Shown here in pieces: positions 29,652 to 41,735 of a DNA stretch of 64,000 nt (position 1 is its first letter; each line of letters begins with the position of its first letter). The notes under the pieces are model-generated. The model was not told the origin of the DNA, did not search any database, and saw only the letters and a list, made by a program, of their open reading frames with translations. A program made the translations under genes and the position numbers. The stretch is from NCBI RefSeq assembly GCF_027580225.2, contig NC_073354.2, positions 8,160,001 to 8,224,000 on the forward strand, given 5' to 3'. This DNA comes from Misgurnus anguillicaudatus (Eukaryota > Chordata > Actinopteri > Cypriniformes > Cobitidae).

Positions 29652-31901
29652 ATATAGCTGCAAGCAGCGATGGCGGGCCCTCGCACGTTTATTTACTGCT
29701 ACAGGGTGCCTCAGAGAAAACGATGCACGGTGGGCAAGTGCATCAAGTGGGTAAATATCAGTGGACTATTTTATGTTGTTACTGACCCATTTGGGGACTG
29801 TAGGTAAAAGAAACCCTACATTTTAGACAAAGGGGGCGCTAGTGAGCCACTTAAGAGACACGCCTATGTCTGACCTTTTTGTCCACACTTAACAGCCGAC
29901 AACTCTGATGTGTGTTAACTTTTAGGTTAATCTAAGCACGCCAAGAGCCCTAAATATGCCTGAAAAAAAAGTGAAGTTTGGGGCGTTGCCATGGGAACAG
30001 CGTTTGAGATATCAAAAATCCCTTCGCAATTTATCATCTACAATGTCTCAGCATCATGTTGACCACTTTTGGTGTCAATCGCATGAAAATCCTTGGAGGA
30101 GTATTTAAAAGAACATCACATGGAACTGTCAAAAAATCAACCTTTGTGACTGCAACACTTCCTGGCGCCTGGTGGTGGCGCTATACCCGAGACTCACAAT
30201 AGGCACATCGATGCAATCAGAATCTTCAGACGAACAAACAACCCGTGTGTCATCATAATAAGACATTTTTTACCTTAGATATTAGACACTTCCTGTTTCT
30301 CTGATTTCGCCATGAATTTGTCGCCTCGCCATGGCAGAACCGTTCGAGATATCAAAAATCCCTTCGCAATTTAGCAAGTACAATGTCTTGGCATCATGAT
30401 CACCACGTTTGGTGTCAATCCCATGAATCCCCTAGAAGGAGTATTCAAAAGTTCATTGTATGCATTTTTTAAAACCATCCAAAATGGCCGACTTCCTGTT
30501 GGGCGGAGTTAATAGGTTTAATTGTGAAAGTTGTTCGGGTCGATGGGATCTATATACGTACGAACTCTAGTACATGTGCGTACATGTTTGCCCGATTTGT
30601 GCACCAATATTTTTTTTGCATTACAGGGGGCGCTACAGAGCCCTACTGCCACGCCCGTGTTCCAGCGTTTGCCCGGTCCTAATGGCCGACGACTTTGAGG
30701 TCTGTGCCAAATTCCCGGTGTTTTCGAGCATGTTAAGGCACCCAAAGTGCATGCCAAGTGCTTAAATATGCCTGAAAATTAAAGTAAAGTTTGACGTGTT
30801 GCCATGGGAGCAGCATTCGAGATATCAAAAATCCCTTCGCAATTTATCATCTACAATGCCTCATCATCATGTTGACCACTTTTGGTGTCAATCGCATGAA
30901 AATCCTAGGAGGAGTATTTAAAAGTTCACCGCATGCAAATGTCAAAAAATCCACCTTTTGTGACTGCCACACTTCCTGTTGCCTGTTGGTGGCGCTATAC
31001 CCGAGACTCACAATAGGCACATCGATGCGATCGGAATCGTTGGCCGAACATACACACTGCGTTTCATCCCAATAAGACATTTTTTGCTTTAGATATTAGA
31101 CACTTCCTGTTTTTCTGATTTCGCCATGACTTTGTCGCTTCGCCATGGCAGAACCGTTCGAGATATCAAAAATCCCTTCGCAATTTAGCAAGTCCAATGT
31201 CTGAGCATCATCTTCACCACGTTTGGTGTCAATCGTATGAATTCCCTAGGAGAAGTATTTAAAAGTTCATGACTGACACACTTCCTGGCGCCTGGTGGTG
31301 GCGCTATACCCGGGAGTCACAATAGGCACATCGATGCGATCGGAATCTTCAGACAAACAAACACCCCACATGGCATCACAATAAGACATTTTTTGGCTTA
31401 GATATTAGACACTTTCTGTTTCTCTAAATTCGCCATGACTTTGTCGCCTCGCCATGGCAGAACCGTTCGAGATATCAAAAATCCCTTCGCAATTTAGCAA
31501 GTACAATGTCTTGACATCATGATCACCACGTTTGGTGTCAATCCCATGAATCCCCTAGAAGGAGTATTTAAAAGTTCACCGCATGCGTTTTTGAAACAAT
31601 CCAAAATGGCCGACTTCCTGTTGGGCGGAGCTAAAATGTTAGAGGGTGAAAGTTGTTCGGGTCGATGATATCTATATGCGTACCAACTCTCGTACATGTG
31701 CGTACATGTTTGCCCGATCTGTGCACCAATGTTTTTTTTTGCATTACAGGGGGCGCTACAGAGCCCCTGTGCCACGCCCGAGTTCCAGCCTTTGCCCGTT
31801 CGCAATGACGGACGACTTTGAAGTCTGTGCCAAATTTCAAGAGTTTTCGAGTATGTTTAGGCACCCAAAATGCCCAAAAGTGTTAAAAAAAATAAAAATA
31901 A
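29652..31901. repeat. Array unit 2 (two body rounds)
   Basis: After the first end block (variant with CAGCGTTTGCCCGGTCCTAA near 30662) it continues into more monomers and a second end block near 31580-31880, with no new head between. No tail. Confidence 0.85.
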
Positions 31902-32166
31902 ATATAGCTGCAAGCAGCAATGGCGGGCCCTCGCACGTTTTTTTACCGCTACATGGTGCGTCCGAGAAAACGATGCACGGTGGGCAAGGGCATCAAGTGG
32001 GTAAAATATCAGTGGGCTATTTAATGTTGTTTCTGAGCCATTTGGGGACTGTAGGTAAAAGAAACCCCACATTTTAGACAAACAGGTGCACTAGTGAGCC
32101 ACTTAAGAGACACGCCTATGTCTGACCTTTTTGTCAACACTTAACAGCCGAAAACTCTGATGTGTG

Positions 32167-33019
32167 CAGAGATGTATAGTAACGAAGTAGAACTACTTCA
32201 CTACTGTACTTAAGTACTAATAGGCAGTATCTGTACTCTACTGAAGTATTATTTTTTTCTCCTACTTCCACTTTTACTTCAGTACATATTTTCGATGAGT
32301 TTAATACTTTTACTCCAATACATTTTTTATGTGCTGCATAGTTACTCGTTACACTCAAATGTTACGAATCATTCCAAACCTACATTATCACTGCCGGAGC
32401 GGTGATACACATTAGAAACACACACAGATTGTGGTCTAAACCAATAGGAGATAGTGAAGAGCGGACCCCTCCCTCCCTCTCACTCACAAATATGAGCCGC
32501 GGTTGTGGACAAATGTAAAGTGAAGAGAGAACCAAAGTGCACGAGAGAGACCGTTAGAGAGAGAGAATTCGCGAGAAAGGGCGAGTGTGCGCGAAAGAAG
32601 GAAACCTAAATACATTGAAACATCTTGTACCTTTACCTATTACCATTACATCGACTAATATTTTATTAATTCTGAATTCTCTATTGCCATATTAGTTAAA
32701 TTAATCTGAACATTCCTGTCCTTGTACTCCTGCTACAGCCAAAGCAATTGTGAGTGTCCTTTAGCTTAAACATTTGAAATAATATAAACAATATTATATT
32801 CAAACTTTTGACTGTTTTCTTTAATAACTACATTACACAATACTTGTACCTTTACTTTCAGTACTTGAGTAGTATATTTTAAAATAAACTACTTGCAATA
32901 CTTAAGTACAAAACATGTTTAATACTTCAGTACTTCCACTTAAGTGGTGTGCTCACTTTTTTGATAGAGCACTTGTACTTTTACTCAAGTCTGGGTCCCT
33001 AGTACTTTATACATCTCTG
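32167..33019. mobile_element. hAT-type insertion, array copy a
   Basis: 853 bp. Perfect 12-bp inverted ends CAGAGATGTATA/TATACATCTCTG. Target duplication GATGTGTG at 32159-32166 and 33020-33027. Rich in AAGTAC/GTACTT motifs near both ends, as in fish hAT MITEs. No transposase; the 74- and 102-residue frames in it recur only because the element is copied. Confidence 0.93.
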
Positions 33020-35026
33020 GATGTGTGTGCCAAATTTAAAGTTCAACTAAGCACGCCAAGAGCCTTAAACATGCCTGAAATTAAAGTAAAGTTTGACGCG
33101 TTGCCATGGGAACAGCGTTCGAGATGTCTAAAATTCCTTCGCAATTTATCATCTACAATGTCTCGGCATCATGTTGACCACTTCTGGTGTCAATCGCATG
33201 AAAATCCTAGAAGGAGTATTTAAAGGTTCACAGCATGTAACTGTCAGCCTTAAATATGTGTAAAAATGAAAGTAAAGTTTGATGCATTGCCATGGGAACA
33301 GCGTTTGAGATATCATAATCCCTTCGCAATTTATCATCTACAATGTCTCGGCATCATGTTGACCACTTCTGGTGTCAATCGCATGAAAATCCTAGAAGGA
33401 GTATTTAAAAGTTAACTGTATGGAACTGAAAGGCTTAAATATGCCTTTAAAATGAAAGTAAAGTTTGACGCGTTGCCATGGGAACAGCGTTTGAGATATC
33501 AAAAATCCCTTCGCAATTTATCATCTACAATGTCTCGGCATCATGTTGACCACTTCTCGTGTCAATCGCATGAAAATCCTAGAAGGAGTATTTAAAAGTT
33601 AACTGTATGAAAGGCTTAAATATGCCTTTAAAATGAAAGTAAAGTTTGACAGGTTGCCATGGGAACAGCGTTTGAGATATCAAAAATCCCTTCGCAATTT
33701 ATCATCTACAATGTCTCGGCATCATGTTGACCACTTCTCGTGTAAATCGCATGAAAATCCTAGAAGGAGTATTTAAAAGTTAACTGTATGGAACTGAAAG
33801 GCTTAAATATGCCTTTAAAATGAAAGTAAAGTTTGACGCGTTGCCATGGGAACAGCGTTTGAGATATCAAAAATCCCTTCGCAATTTATCATCTACAATG
33901 TCTCGGCATCATGTTGACCACTTCTCGTGTCAATCGCATGAAAATCCTAGAAGGAGTATTTAAAAGTTAACTGTATGAAAGGCTTAAATATGCCTTTAAA
34001 ATGAAAGTAAAGTTTGACAGGTTGCCATGGGAACAGCGTTTGAGATATCAAAAATCCCTTCGCAATTTATCATCTACAATGTCTCGGCATCATGTTGACC
34101 ACTTCTCGTGTAAATCGCATGAAAATCCTAGAAGGAGTATTTAAAAGTTAACTGTATGGAACTGAAAGGCTTAAATATGCCTTTAAAATGAAAGTAAAGT
34201 TTGACGCGTTGCCATGGGAACAGCGTTTGAGATATCAAAAATCCCTTCGCAATTTATCATCTACAATGTCTCGGCATCATGGTGACCACTTTTGGTGTCA
34301 ATCGCATGAAAATCCTAGAAGGAGTATTTAAAAGAACATTGCATGGAACTTTCAAAAAAATCCAGCTTTGTGACTGACACACTTCCTGGCGCCTGGTGGT
34401 GGCGCTATACCCGAGACTCACAATAGGCACATCGATGCGATCGGAATCTTCAGATGAACAAACACCCCGCGTGTCATTACAATAAGACATTTTTTGCTTT
34501 AGATATTAGACACTTCCTGTTTCTCTGATTTCGCCACAACTTTGTCGGCTTGCCATGGCAGAACCGTTCGAGATATCAAAAATCCCTTCGCAATTTAGCA
34601 AGTACAATGTCTCGACATCATGTTCACCACTTTTGGTGTCAATCGCATGCATCCTCTAGGAGGAGTATTCAAAAGTTCAACGCATGCATTTTTTAAACAA
34701 TCCAAAATAGCCGACTTCCTGTTGGGCGGAGCTTAAATGTTAGAGGGCGAAAGTTGTTCGGGTCGATGAGATCTATATGTGTACCAACTCTCGTACATGT
34801 GCGTACATGTTTGCACGATCTGTGCATCAATGTTTTATTTTGCATTACAGGGGGCGCTACAGAGCCCCCGTGCCACGCCCGTGTTCCAGCCTTTTGCCCG
34901 TTTGCAATGACGGACGACTCTGACGTCTGTGCCAAATTTCAAGAGTTTTCGAGTATGTTAAGGCACCCAAAATGCCCAAAAGTGTTAAAAAAAATAAAAA
35001 AAAAAAAAAAAAAAATAATAATAAAT

Positions 35027-35100
35027 TCGAGCAAAACCAATAGGGCTTCGCACCTTTCGGTGCAGGCCATTCTGGCCTGCTCCTCGGTGCTCGGGCCCTA
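35027..35100. repeat. Hairpin tail of unit 3
   Basis: A ~74-bp module: TTCGAGCAAAACCAATAGGG, then GCACCTTTCGGTGC (stem 5, loop TTTC), then CAGGCCATTCTGGCCTG (stem 7, loop TTC), ending CGGTGCTCGGGCCCTA. The ends AGGGC and GCCCT can also pair. Confidence 0.9.
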
Positions 35101-35106
35101 ATAAAA

Positions 35107-37665
35107 ATATAGCTGCAAGCAGCAATGGCGGGCCCTCGCACGTTTTTTTACCGCTACATGGGAAAACGAGAAAACGATGCACGGTGGGCAAGGGCATCAA
35201 GTGGGTAAAATATCAGTGGGCTATTTAATGTTGTTTCTGAGCCATTTGGGGACTGTAGGTAAAAGAAACCCCACATTTTAGACAAACAGGTGCACTAGTG
35301 AGCCACTTAAGAGACACGCCTATGTCTGACCTTTTTGTCAACACTTAACAGCCGAAAACTCTGATGTGTGCAGAGATGTATAGTAACGAAGTAGAACTAC
35401 TTCACTACTGTACTTAAGTACTAATAGGCAGTATCTGTACTCTACTGAAGTATTATTTTTTTCTCCTACTTCCACTTTTACTTCAGTACATATTTTCGAT
35501 GAGTTTAATACTTTTACTCCAATACATTTTTTATGTGCTGCATAGTTACTCGTTACACTCAAATGTTACGAATCATTCCAAACCTACATTATCACTGCCG
35601 GAGCGGTGATACACATTAGAAACACACACAGATTGTGGTCTAAACCAATAGGAGATAGTGAAGAGCGGACCCCTCCCTCCCTCTCACTCACAAATATGAG
35701 CCGCAGTTGTGGACAAATGTGAAGTGAAGAGAGAACCAAAGTGCACGAGAGAGACCGATAGAGAGAGAGAATTCGCGAGAAAGGGCGAGTGTGCGCGAAA
35801 GAAGGAAACCTAAATACATTGAAACATCTTGTACCTTTACCTATTACCATTACATCGACTAATATTTTATTAATTCTGAATTCTCTATTGCCATATTAGT
35901 TAAATTAATCTGAACATTCCTGTCCTTGTACTCCTGCTACAGCCAAAGCAATTGTGAGTGTCCTTTAGCTTAAACATTTGAAATAATATAAACAATATTA
36001 TATTCAAACTTTTGACTGTTTTCTTTAATAACTACATTACACAATACTTGTACTTTTACTTTCAGTACTTGAGTAGTATATTTTAAAATAAACTACTTGC
36101 AATACTTAAGTACAAAACATGTTTAATACTTCAGTACTTCCACTTAAGTGGTGTGCTCACTTTTTTGATAGAGCACTTGTACTTTTACTCAAGTCTGGGT
36201 CCCTAGTACTTTATACATCTCTGGATGTGTGTGCCAAATTTAAAGTTCAACTAAGCACGCCAAGAGCCTTAAACATGCCTGAAATTAAAGTAAAGTTTGA
36301 CGCGTTGCCATGAGAACAGCGTTCGAGATGTCTAAAATTCCTTCGCAATTTATCATCTACAATGTCTCGGCATCATGTTGACCACTTCTGGTGTCAATCG
36401 CATGAATCCCATACGAGGAGTATTTAAAGGTTCACAGCATGTAACTGTCAGCCTTAAATATGTGTAAAAATGAAAGTAAAGTTTGATGCATTGCCATGGG
36501 AACAGCGTTTGAGATATCATAATCCCTTCGCAATTTATCATCTACAATGTCTCGGCATCATGTTGACCACTTCTCGTGTCAATCGCATGAAAATCCTAGA
36601 AGGAGTATTTAAAAGTTAACTGTATGAAAGGCTTAAATATGCCTTTAAAATGAAAGTAAAGTTTGACAGGTTGCCATGGGAACAGCGTTTGAGATATCAA
36701 AAATCCCTTCGCAATTTATCATCTACAATGTCTCGGCATCATGTTGACCACTTCTCGTGTAAATCGCATGAAAATCCTAGAAGGAGTATTTAAAAGTTAA
36801 CTGTATGGAACTGAAAGGCTTAAATATGCCTTTAAAATGAAAGTAAAGTTTGACGCGTTGCCATGGGAACAGCGTTTGAGATATCAAAAATCCCTTCGCA
36901 ATTTATCATCTACAATGTCTCGGCATCATGGTGACCACTTTTGGTGTCAATCGCATGAAAATCCTAGAAGGAGTATTTAAAAGAACATTGCATGGAACTT
37001 TCAAAAAAATCCAGCTTTGTGACTGACACACTTCCTGGCGCCTGGTGGTGGCGCTATACCCGAGACTCACAATAGGCACATCGATGCGATCGGAATCTTC
37101 AGACGAACAAACACCCCGCGTGTCATTACAATAAGACATTTTTTGCTTTAGATATTAGACACTTCCTGTTTCTCTGATTTCGCCACAACTTTGTCGGCTC
37201 GCCATGGCAGAACCGTTCGAGATATCAAAAATCCCTTCGCAATTTAGCAAGTCCAATGTCTCGACATCATGTTCACCACTTTTGGTGTCAATCGCATGCA
37301 TCCTCTAGGAGGAGTATTCAAAAGTTCAACGCATGCATTTTTTAAACAATCCAAAATAGCTGACTTCCTGTTGGGCGGAGCTTAAATGTTAGAGGGCGAA
37401 AGTTGTTCGGGTCGATGAGATCTATATGCGTACCAACTCTCGTACATGTGCGTACATGTTTGCACGATCTGTGCATCAATGTTTTATTTTGCATTACAGG
37501 GGGCGCTACAGAGCCCCCGTGCCACGCCCGTGTTCCAGCCTTTGCCCGTTTGCAATGACGGACGACTCTGACGTCTGTGCCAAATTTCAAGAGTTTTCGA
37601 GTATGTTAAGGCACCCAAAATGCCCAAAAGTGTTAAAAAAAAAAAAAAAAAAAATAAATAAATAA
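35107..37665. repeat. Array unit 4 (hAT-bearing)
   Basis: Near-identical to unit 3 but with three fewer 181/187-bp monomers and no tail. The head has a local change (CTACATGGGAAAACGAG instead of CTACACGGTGCGTCCGAG). Confidence 0.9.
35371..36223. mobile_element. hAT-type insertion, array copy b
   Basis: 853 bp, same ends and same GATGTGTG duplication (35363-35370, 36224-36231) at the same unit position as copy a, so it was copied with the unit rather than inserted again. Confidence 0.93.
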
Positions 37666-38995
37666 ATATAGCTGCAAGCAGCGATGGCGGGCCCTCGCAC
37701 GTTTATTTACCGCTACACGGTGCGTCCGAGAAAACGATGCACGGTGGGCAAGTGCATCAAGTGGGTAAATATTAGTGGACTATTTTATGTTGTTACTGAC
37801 CCATTTGGGGACTGTAGGTAAAAGAAACCCCACATTTTAGACAAACGGGGGCGCTAGTGAGCCACTTAAGAGACACGCTTTTACCTGACCTTTTTGTCAA
37901 CACTTAACAGCCGACAACTCTAATGTGTGTGCCAACTTTTAGGTTAATCTAAGCACGCCAAGAGCCCTAAATATGCCTGAAATAAAAGTAAAGTTTGGGG
38001 CGTTGCCATGGGAACAGCGTTCGAGATATCAAAAATCCCTTCGCAATTTATCATCTACAATGTCTCAGCATCATGTTGACCACTTTTGGTGTCAATCGCA
38101 TGAATATCCTAGAAGGAGTATTTAAAAGTTCACTGCATGAAACTGAAAGGCTTAAATATGCCTTTAAAATGAAAGTAAAGTTTGACACGTTGCCATGGGA
38201 ACAGCGTTCAAGATATCAAAAATCCCTTCGCAATTTATCATCTACTATGCCTCGGCATCATGTTGACCACTTTTGGTGTCAATTGCATGATTTTTCTAGA
38301 AGGAGTATTTAAAAGAACATTGCATGGAACTGTCAAAAAAATCCAGCTTTGTAACTGACACACTTCCTGCCGCCTGGTGGTGGCGCTATACCCGGGAGTC
38401 ACAATAGGCACATCGATGCGATCGGAATCTTCAGACGAACAAACACCCGGCATGGCATCACAATAAGACATTTTTTGCCTTAGATATTAGACACTTCCTG
38501 TTTCTCTGATTTCGCCATGACTTTGCCGCTTCGCCATGGCAACACCGTTCGAGATATCAAAAATCCCTTCGCAATTTAGCAAGTACAATGTCTTGACATC
38601 ATGATCACCACGTTTGGTGTCATTTGCATGAATCCCCTAGGAGGAGTATTTAAAAGTTCACCGCATGCATTTTGTAAACAATCCAAAATGGCCGACTTCC
38701 TGTTGGGCGGAGCTAAAATGTTAGAGGGCGAAAGTTGTTCGGGTCGATGAGATCTATATGTGTACCAACTCTCGTACATGTGCGTACATGTTTGCCCGAT
38801 CTGTGCACTCCAATGTTTGTTTTTTGCATTACAGGGGGCGCTACAGAGCCCCTGTGCCACGCCCGTGTTCCAGCCTTTGCCCGTTTGCAATGACGGACGA
38901 CTCTGACGTCTGTGCCAAATTTCAAGAGTTTTCGAGTATGTTAAGGCACCCAAAATGCCCAAAAGTGTTAAAAAAAATAAAAATAAAAATAAAAA
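37666..38995. repeat. Array unit 5
   Basis: Unit without hAT insertion (its site reads CTAATGTGTGTGCC) and without a tail. Two monomers before the linker block. Confidence 0.88.
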
Positions 38996-39260
38996 ATATA
39001 GCTGCAAGCAGCAATGGCGGGCCCTCGCACGTTTTTTTACCGCTACACGGTGCGTCCGAGAAAACGATGCACGGTGGGCAAGGGCATCAAGTGGGTAAAA
39101 TATCAGTGGGCTATTTAATGTTGTTTCTGAGCCATTTGGGGACTGTAGGTAAAAGAAACCCCACATTTTAGACAAACAGGTGCACTAGTGAGCCACTTAA
39201 GAGACACGCCTATGTCTGACCTTTTTGTCAACACTTAACAGCCGAAAACTCTGATGTGTG

Positions 39261-40113
39261 CAGAGATGTATAGTAACGAAGTAGAACTACTTCACTACTG
39301 TACTTAAGTACTAATAGGCAGTATCTGTACTCTACTGAAGTATTATTTTTTTCTCCTACTTCCACTTTTACTTCAGTACATATTTTCGATGAGTTTAATA
39401 CTTTTACTCCAATACATTTTTTATGTGCTGCATAGTTACTCGTTACACTCAAATGTTACGAATCATTCCAAACCTACATTATCACTGCCGGAGCGGTGAT
39501 ACACATTAGAAACACACACAGATTGTGGTCTAAACCAATAGGAGATAGTGAAGAGCGGACCCCTCCCTCCCTCTCACTCACAAATATGAGCCGCAGTTGT
39601 GGACAAATGTGAAGTGAAGAGAGAACCAAAGTGCACGAGAGAGACCGATAGAGAGAGAGAATTCGCGAGAAAGGGCGAGTGTGCGCGAAAGAAGGAAACC
39701 TAAATACATTGAAACATCTTGTACCTTTACCTATTACCATTACATCGACTAATATTTTATTAATTCTGAATTCTCTATTGCCATATTAGTTAAATTAATC
39801 TGAACATTCCTGTCCTTGTACTCCTGCTACAGCCAAAGCAATTGTGAGTGTCCTTTAGCTTAAACATTTGAAATAATATAAACAATATTATATTCAAACT
39901 TTTGACTGTTTTCTTTAATAACTACATTACACAATACTTGTACTTTTACTTTCAGTACTTGAGTAGTATATTTTAAAATAAACTACTTGCAATACTTAAG
40001 TACAAAACATGTTTAATACTTCAGTACTTCCACTTAAGTGGTGTGCTCACTTTTTTGATAGAGCACTTGTACTTTTACTCAAGTCTGGGTCCCTAGTACT
40101 TTATACATCTCTG
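39261..40113. mobile_element. hAT-type insertion, array copy c
   Basis: 853 bp. GATGTGTG duplication at 39253-39260 and 40114-40121. The 88-residue minus-strand shadow frame is identical to that in copy b, pointing to a recent common origin. Confidence 0.93.
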
Positions 40114-41563
40114 GATGTGTGTGCCAAATTTAAAGTTCAACTAAGCACGCCAAGAGCCTTAAACATGCCTGAAATTAAAGTAAAGTTTGACGCGTTGCCA
40201 TGGGAACAGCGTTCGAGATGTCTAAAATTCCTTCGCAATTTATCATCTACAATGTCTCGGCATCATGTTGACCACTTCTGGTGTCAATCGCATGAATCTC
40301 ATACGAGGAGTATTTAAAGGTTCACAGCATGTAACAGTCAGCCTTAAATATGTGTAAAAATGAAAGTAAAGTTTGATGCATTGCCATGGGAACAGCGTTT
40401 GAGATATCAAAAATCCCTTCGCAATTTATCATCTACAGTGTCTCGGCATCATGTTGACCACTTCTCGTGTCAATCGCATGAAAATCCTAGAAGGAGTATT
40501 TAAAAGTTAACTGTATGAAAGGCTTAAATATGCCTTTAAAATGAAAGTAAAGTTTGACAGGTTGCCATGGGAACAGCGTTTGAGATATCAAAAATCCCTT
40601 CGCAATTTATCATCTACAATGTCTCGGCATCATGTTGACCACTTCTCATGTCAATCGCATGAAAATCCTAGAAGGAGTATTTAAAAGTTAACTGTATGGA
40701 ACTGAAAGGCTTAAATATGCCTTTAAAATGAAAGTAAAGTTTGACGCGTTGCCATGGGAACAGCGTTTGAGATATCAAAAATCCCTTCGCAATTTATCAT
40801 CTACAATGTCTCGGCATCATGGTGACCACTTTTGGTGTCAATCGCATGAAAATCCTAGAAGGAGTATTTAAAAGAACATTGCATGGAACTTTCAAAAAAA
40901 TCCAGCTTTGTGACTGACACACTTCCTGGCGCCTGGTGGTGGCGCTATACCCGAGACTCACAATAGGCACATCGATGCGATCGGAATCTTCAGACGAACA
41001 AACACCCCGCGTGTCATTACAGTAAGACATTTTTTGCTTTAGATATTAGACACTTCCTGTTTCTCTGATTTCGCCACAACTTTGTCGGCTCGCCATGGCA
41101 GAACCGTTCGAGATATCAAAAATCCCTTCGCAATTTAGCAAGTCCAATGTCTCGACATCATGTTCACCACTTTTGGTGTCAATCGCATGCATCCTCTAGG
41201 AGGAGTATTCAAAAGTTCAACGCATGCATTTTTTAAACAATCCAAAATAGCCGACTTCCTGTTGGGCGGAGCTTAAATGTTAGAGGGCGAAAGTTGTTCG
41301 GGTCGATGAGATCTATATGCGTACCAACTCTCGTACATGTGCGTACATGTTTGCACGATCTGTGCATCAATGTTTTATTTTGCATTACAGGGGGCGCTAC
41401 AGAGCCCCCGTGCCACGCCCGTGTTCCAGCCTTTGCCCGTTTGCAATGACGGACGACTCTGACGTCTGTGCCAAATTTCAAGAGTTTTCGAGTATGTTAA
41501 GGCACCCAAAATGCCCAAAAGTGTTAAAAAAAATAAAAATAATAAAAAAAAAAAAAAAATAAA

Positions 41564-41734
41564 TTCGAGCAAAACCAATAGGGCTTCGCACCTTTCGGTG
41601 CAGGCCATTCTGGCCTGCTCCTCGGTGCTCGGGCCCTAATAAAAAAAAAAAGTGAAAAATTCGAGCAAAAACAATAGGGCTTCGCACCTTTCGGTGCAGG
41701 CCATTCTGGCCTGCTCCTCGGTGCTCGGGCCCTA
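41564..41734. repeat. Two tandem hairpin tails of unit 6
   Basis: Tail copies at 41564-41638 and 41660-41734, separated by a short A-rich spacer. The second runs straight into the next head (CGGGCCCTAAATATAGC). Confidence 0.9.
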
Positions 41735-41735
41735 A

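Larger units (their letters stand above)
31902..35106. repeat. Array unit 3 (hAT-bearing, longest)
   Basis: Carries the hAT-type insertion (32167-33019), a run of alternating 181/187-bp monomers (33431-34350) and one hairpin tail. Confidence 0.9.
38996..41735. repeat. Array unit 6 (hAT-bearing)
   Basis: Very close to unit 4 in the hAT and the monomer arrangement, but ends with two tandem tails. Confidence 0.9.

Noticed and set aside
32167..33019. Four independent hAT insertions into a hotspot
   Set aside because: The identical position, duplication and orientation in near-identical surrounding units is better explained by duplication of one insertion.
35027..35100. Hairpin tail as a tRNA or tRNA-derived SINE
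   Set aside because: The fold is suggestive, but no A-box/B-box or anticodon arm consensus could be matched.
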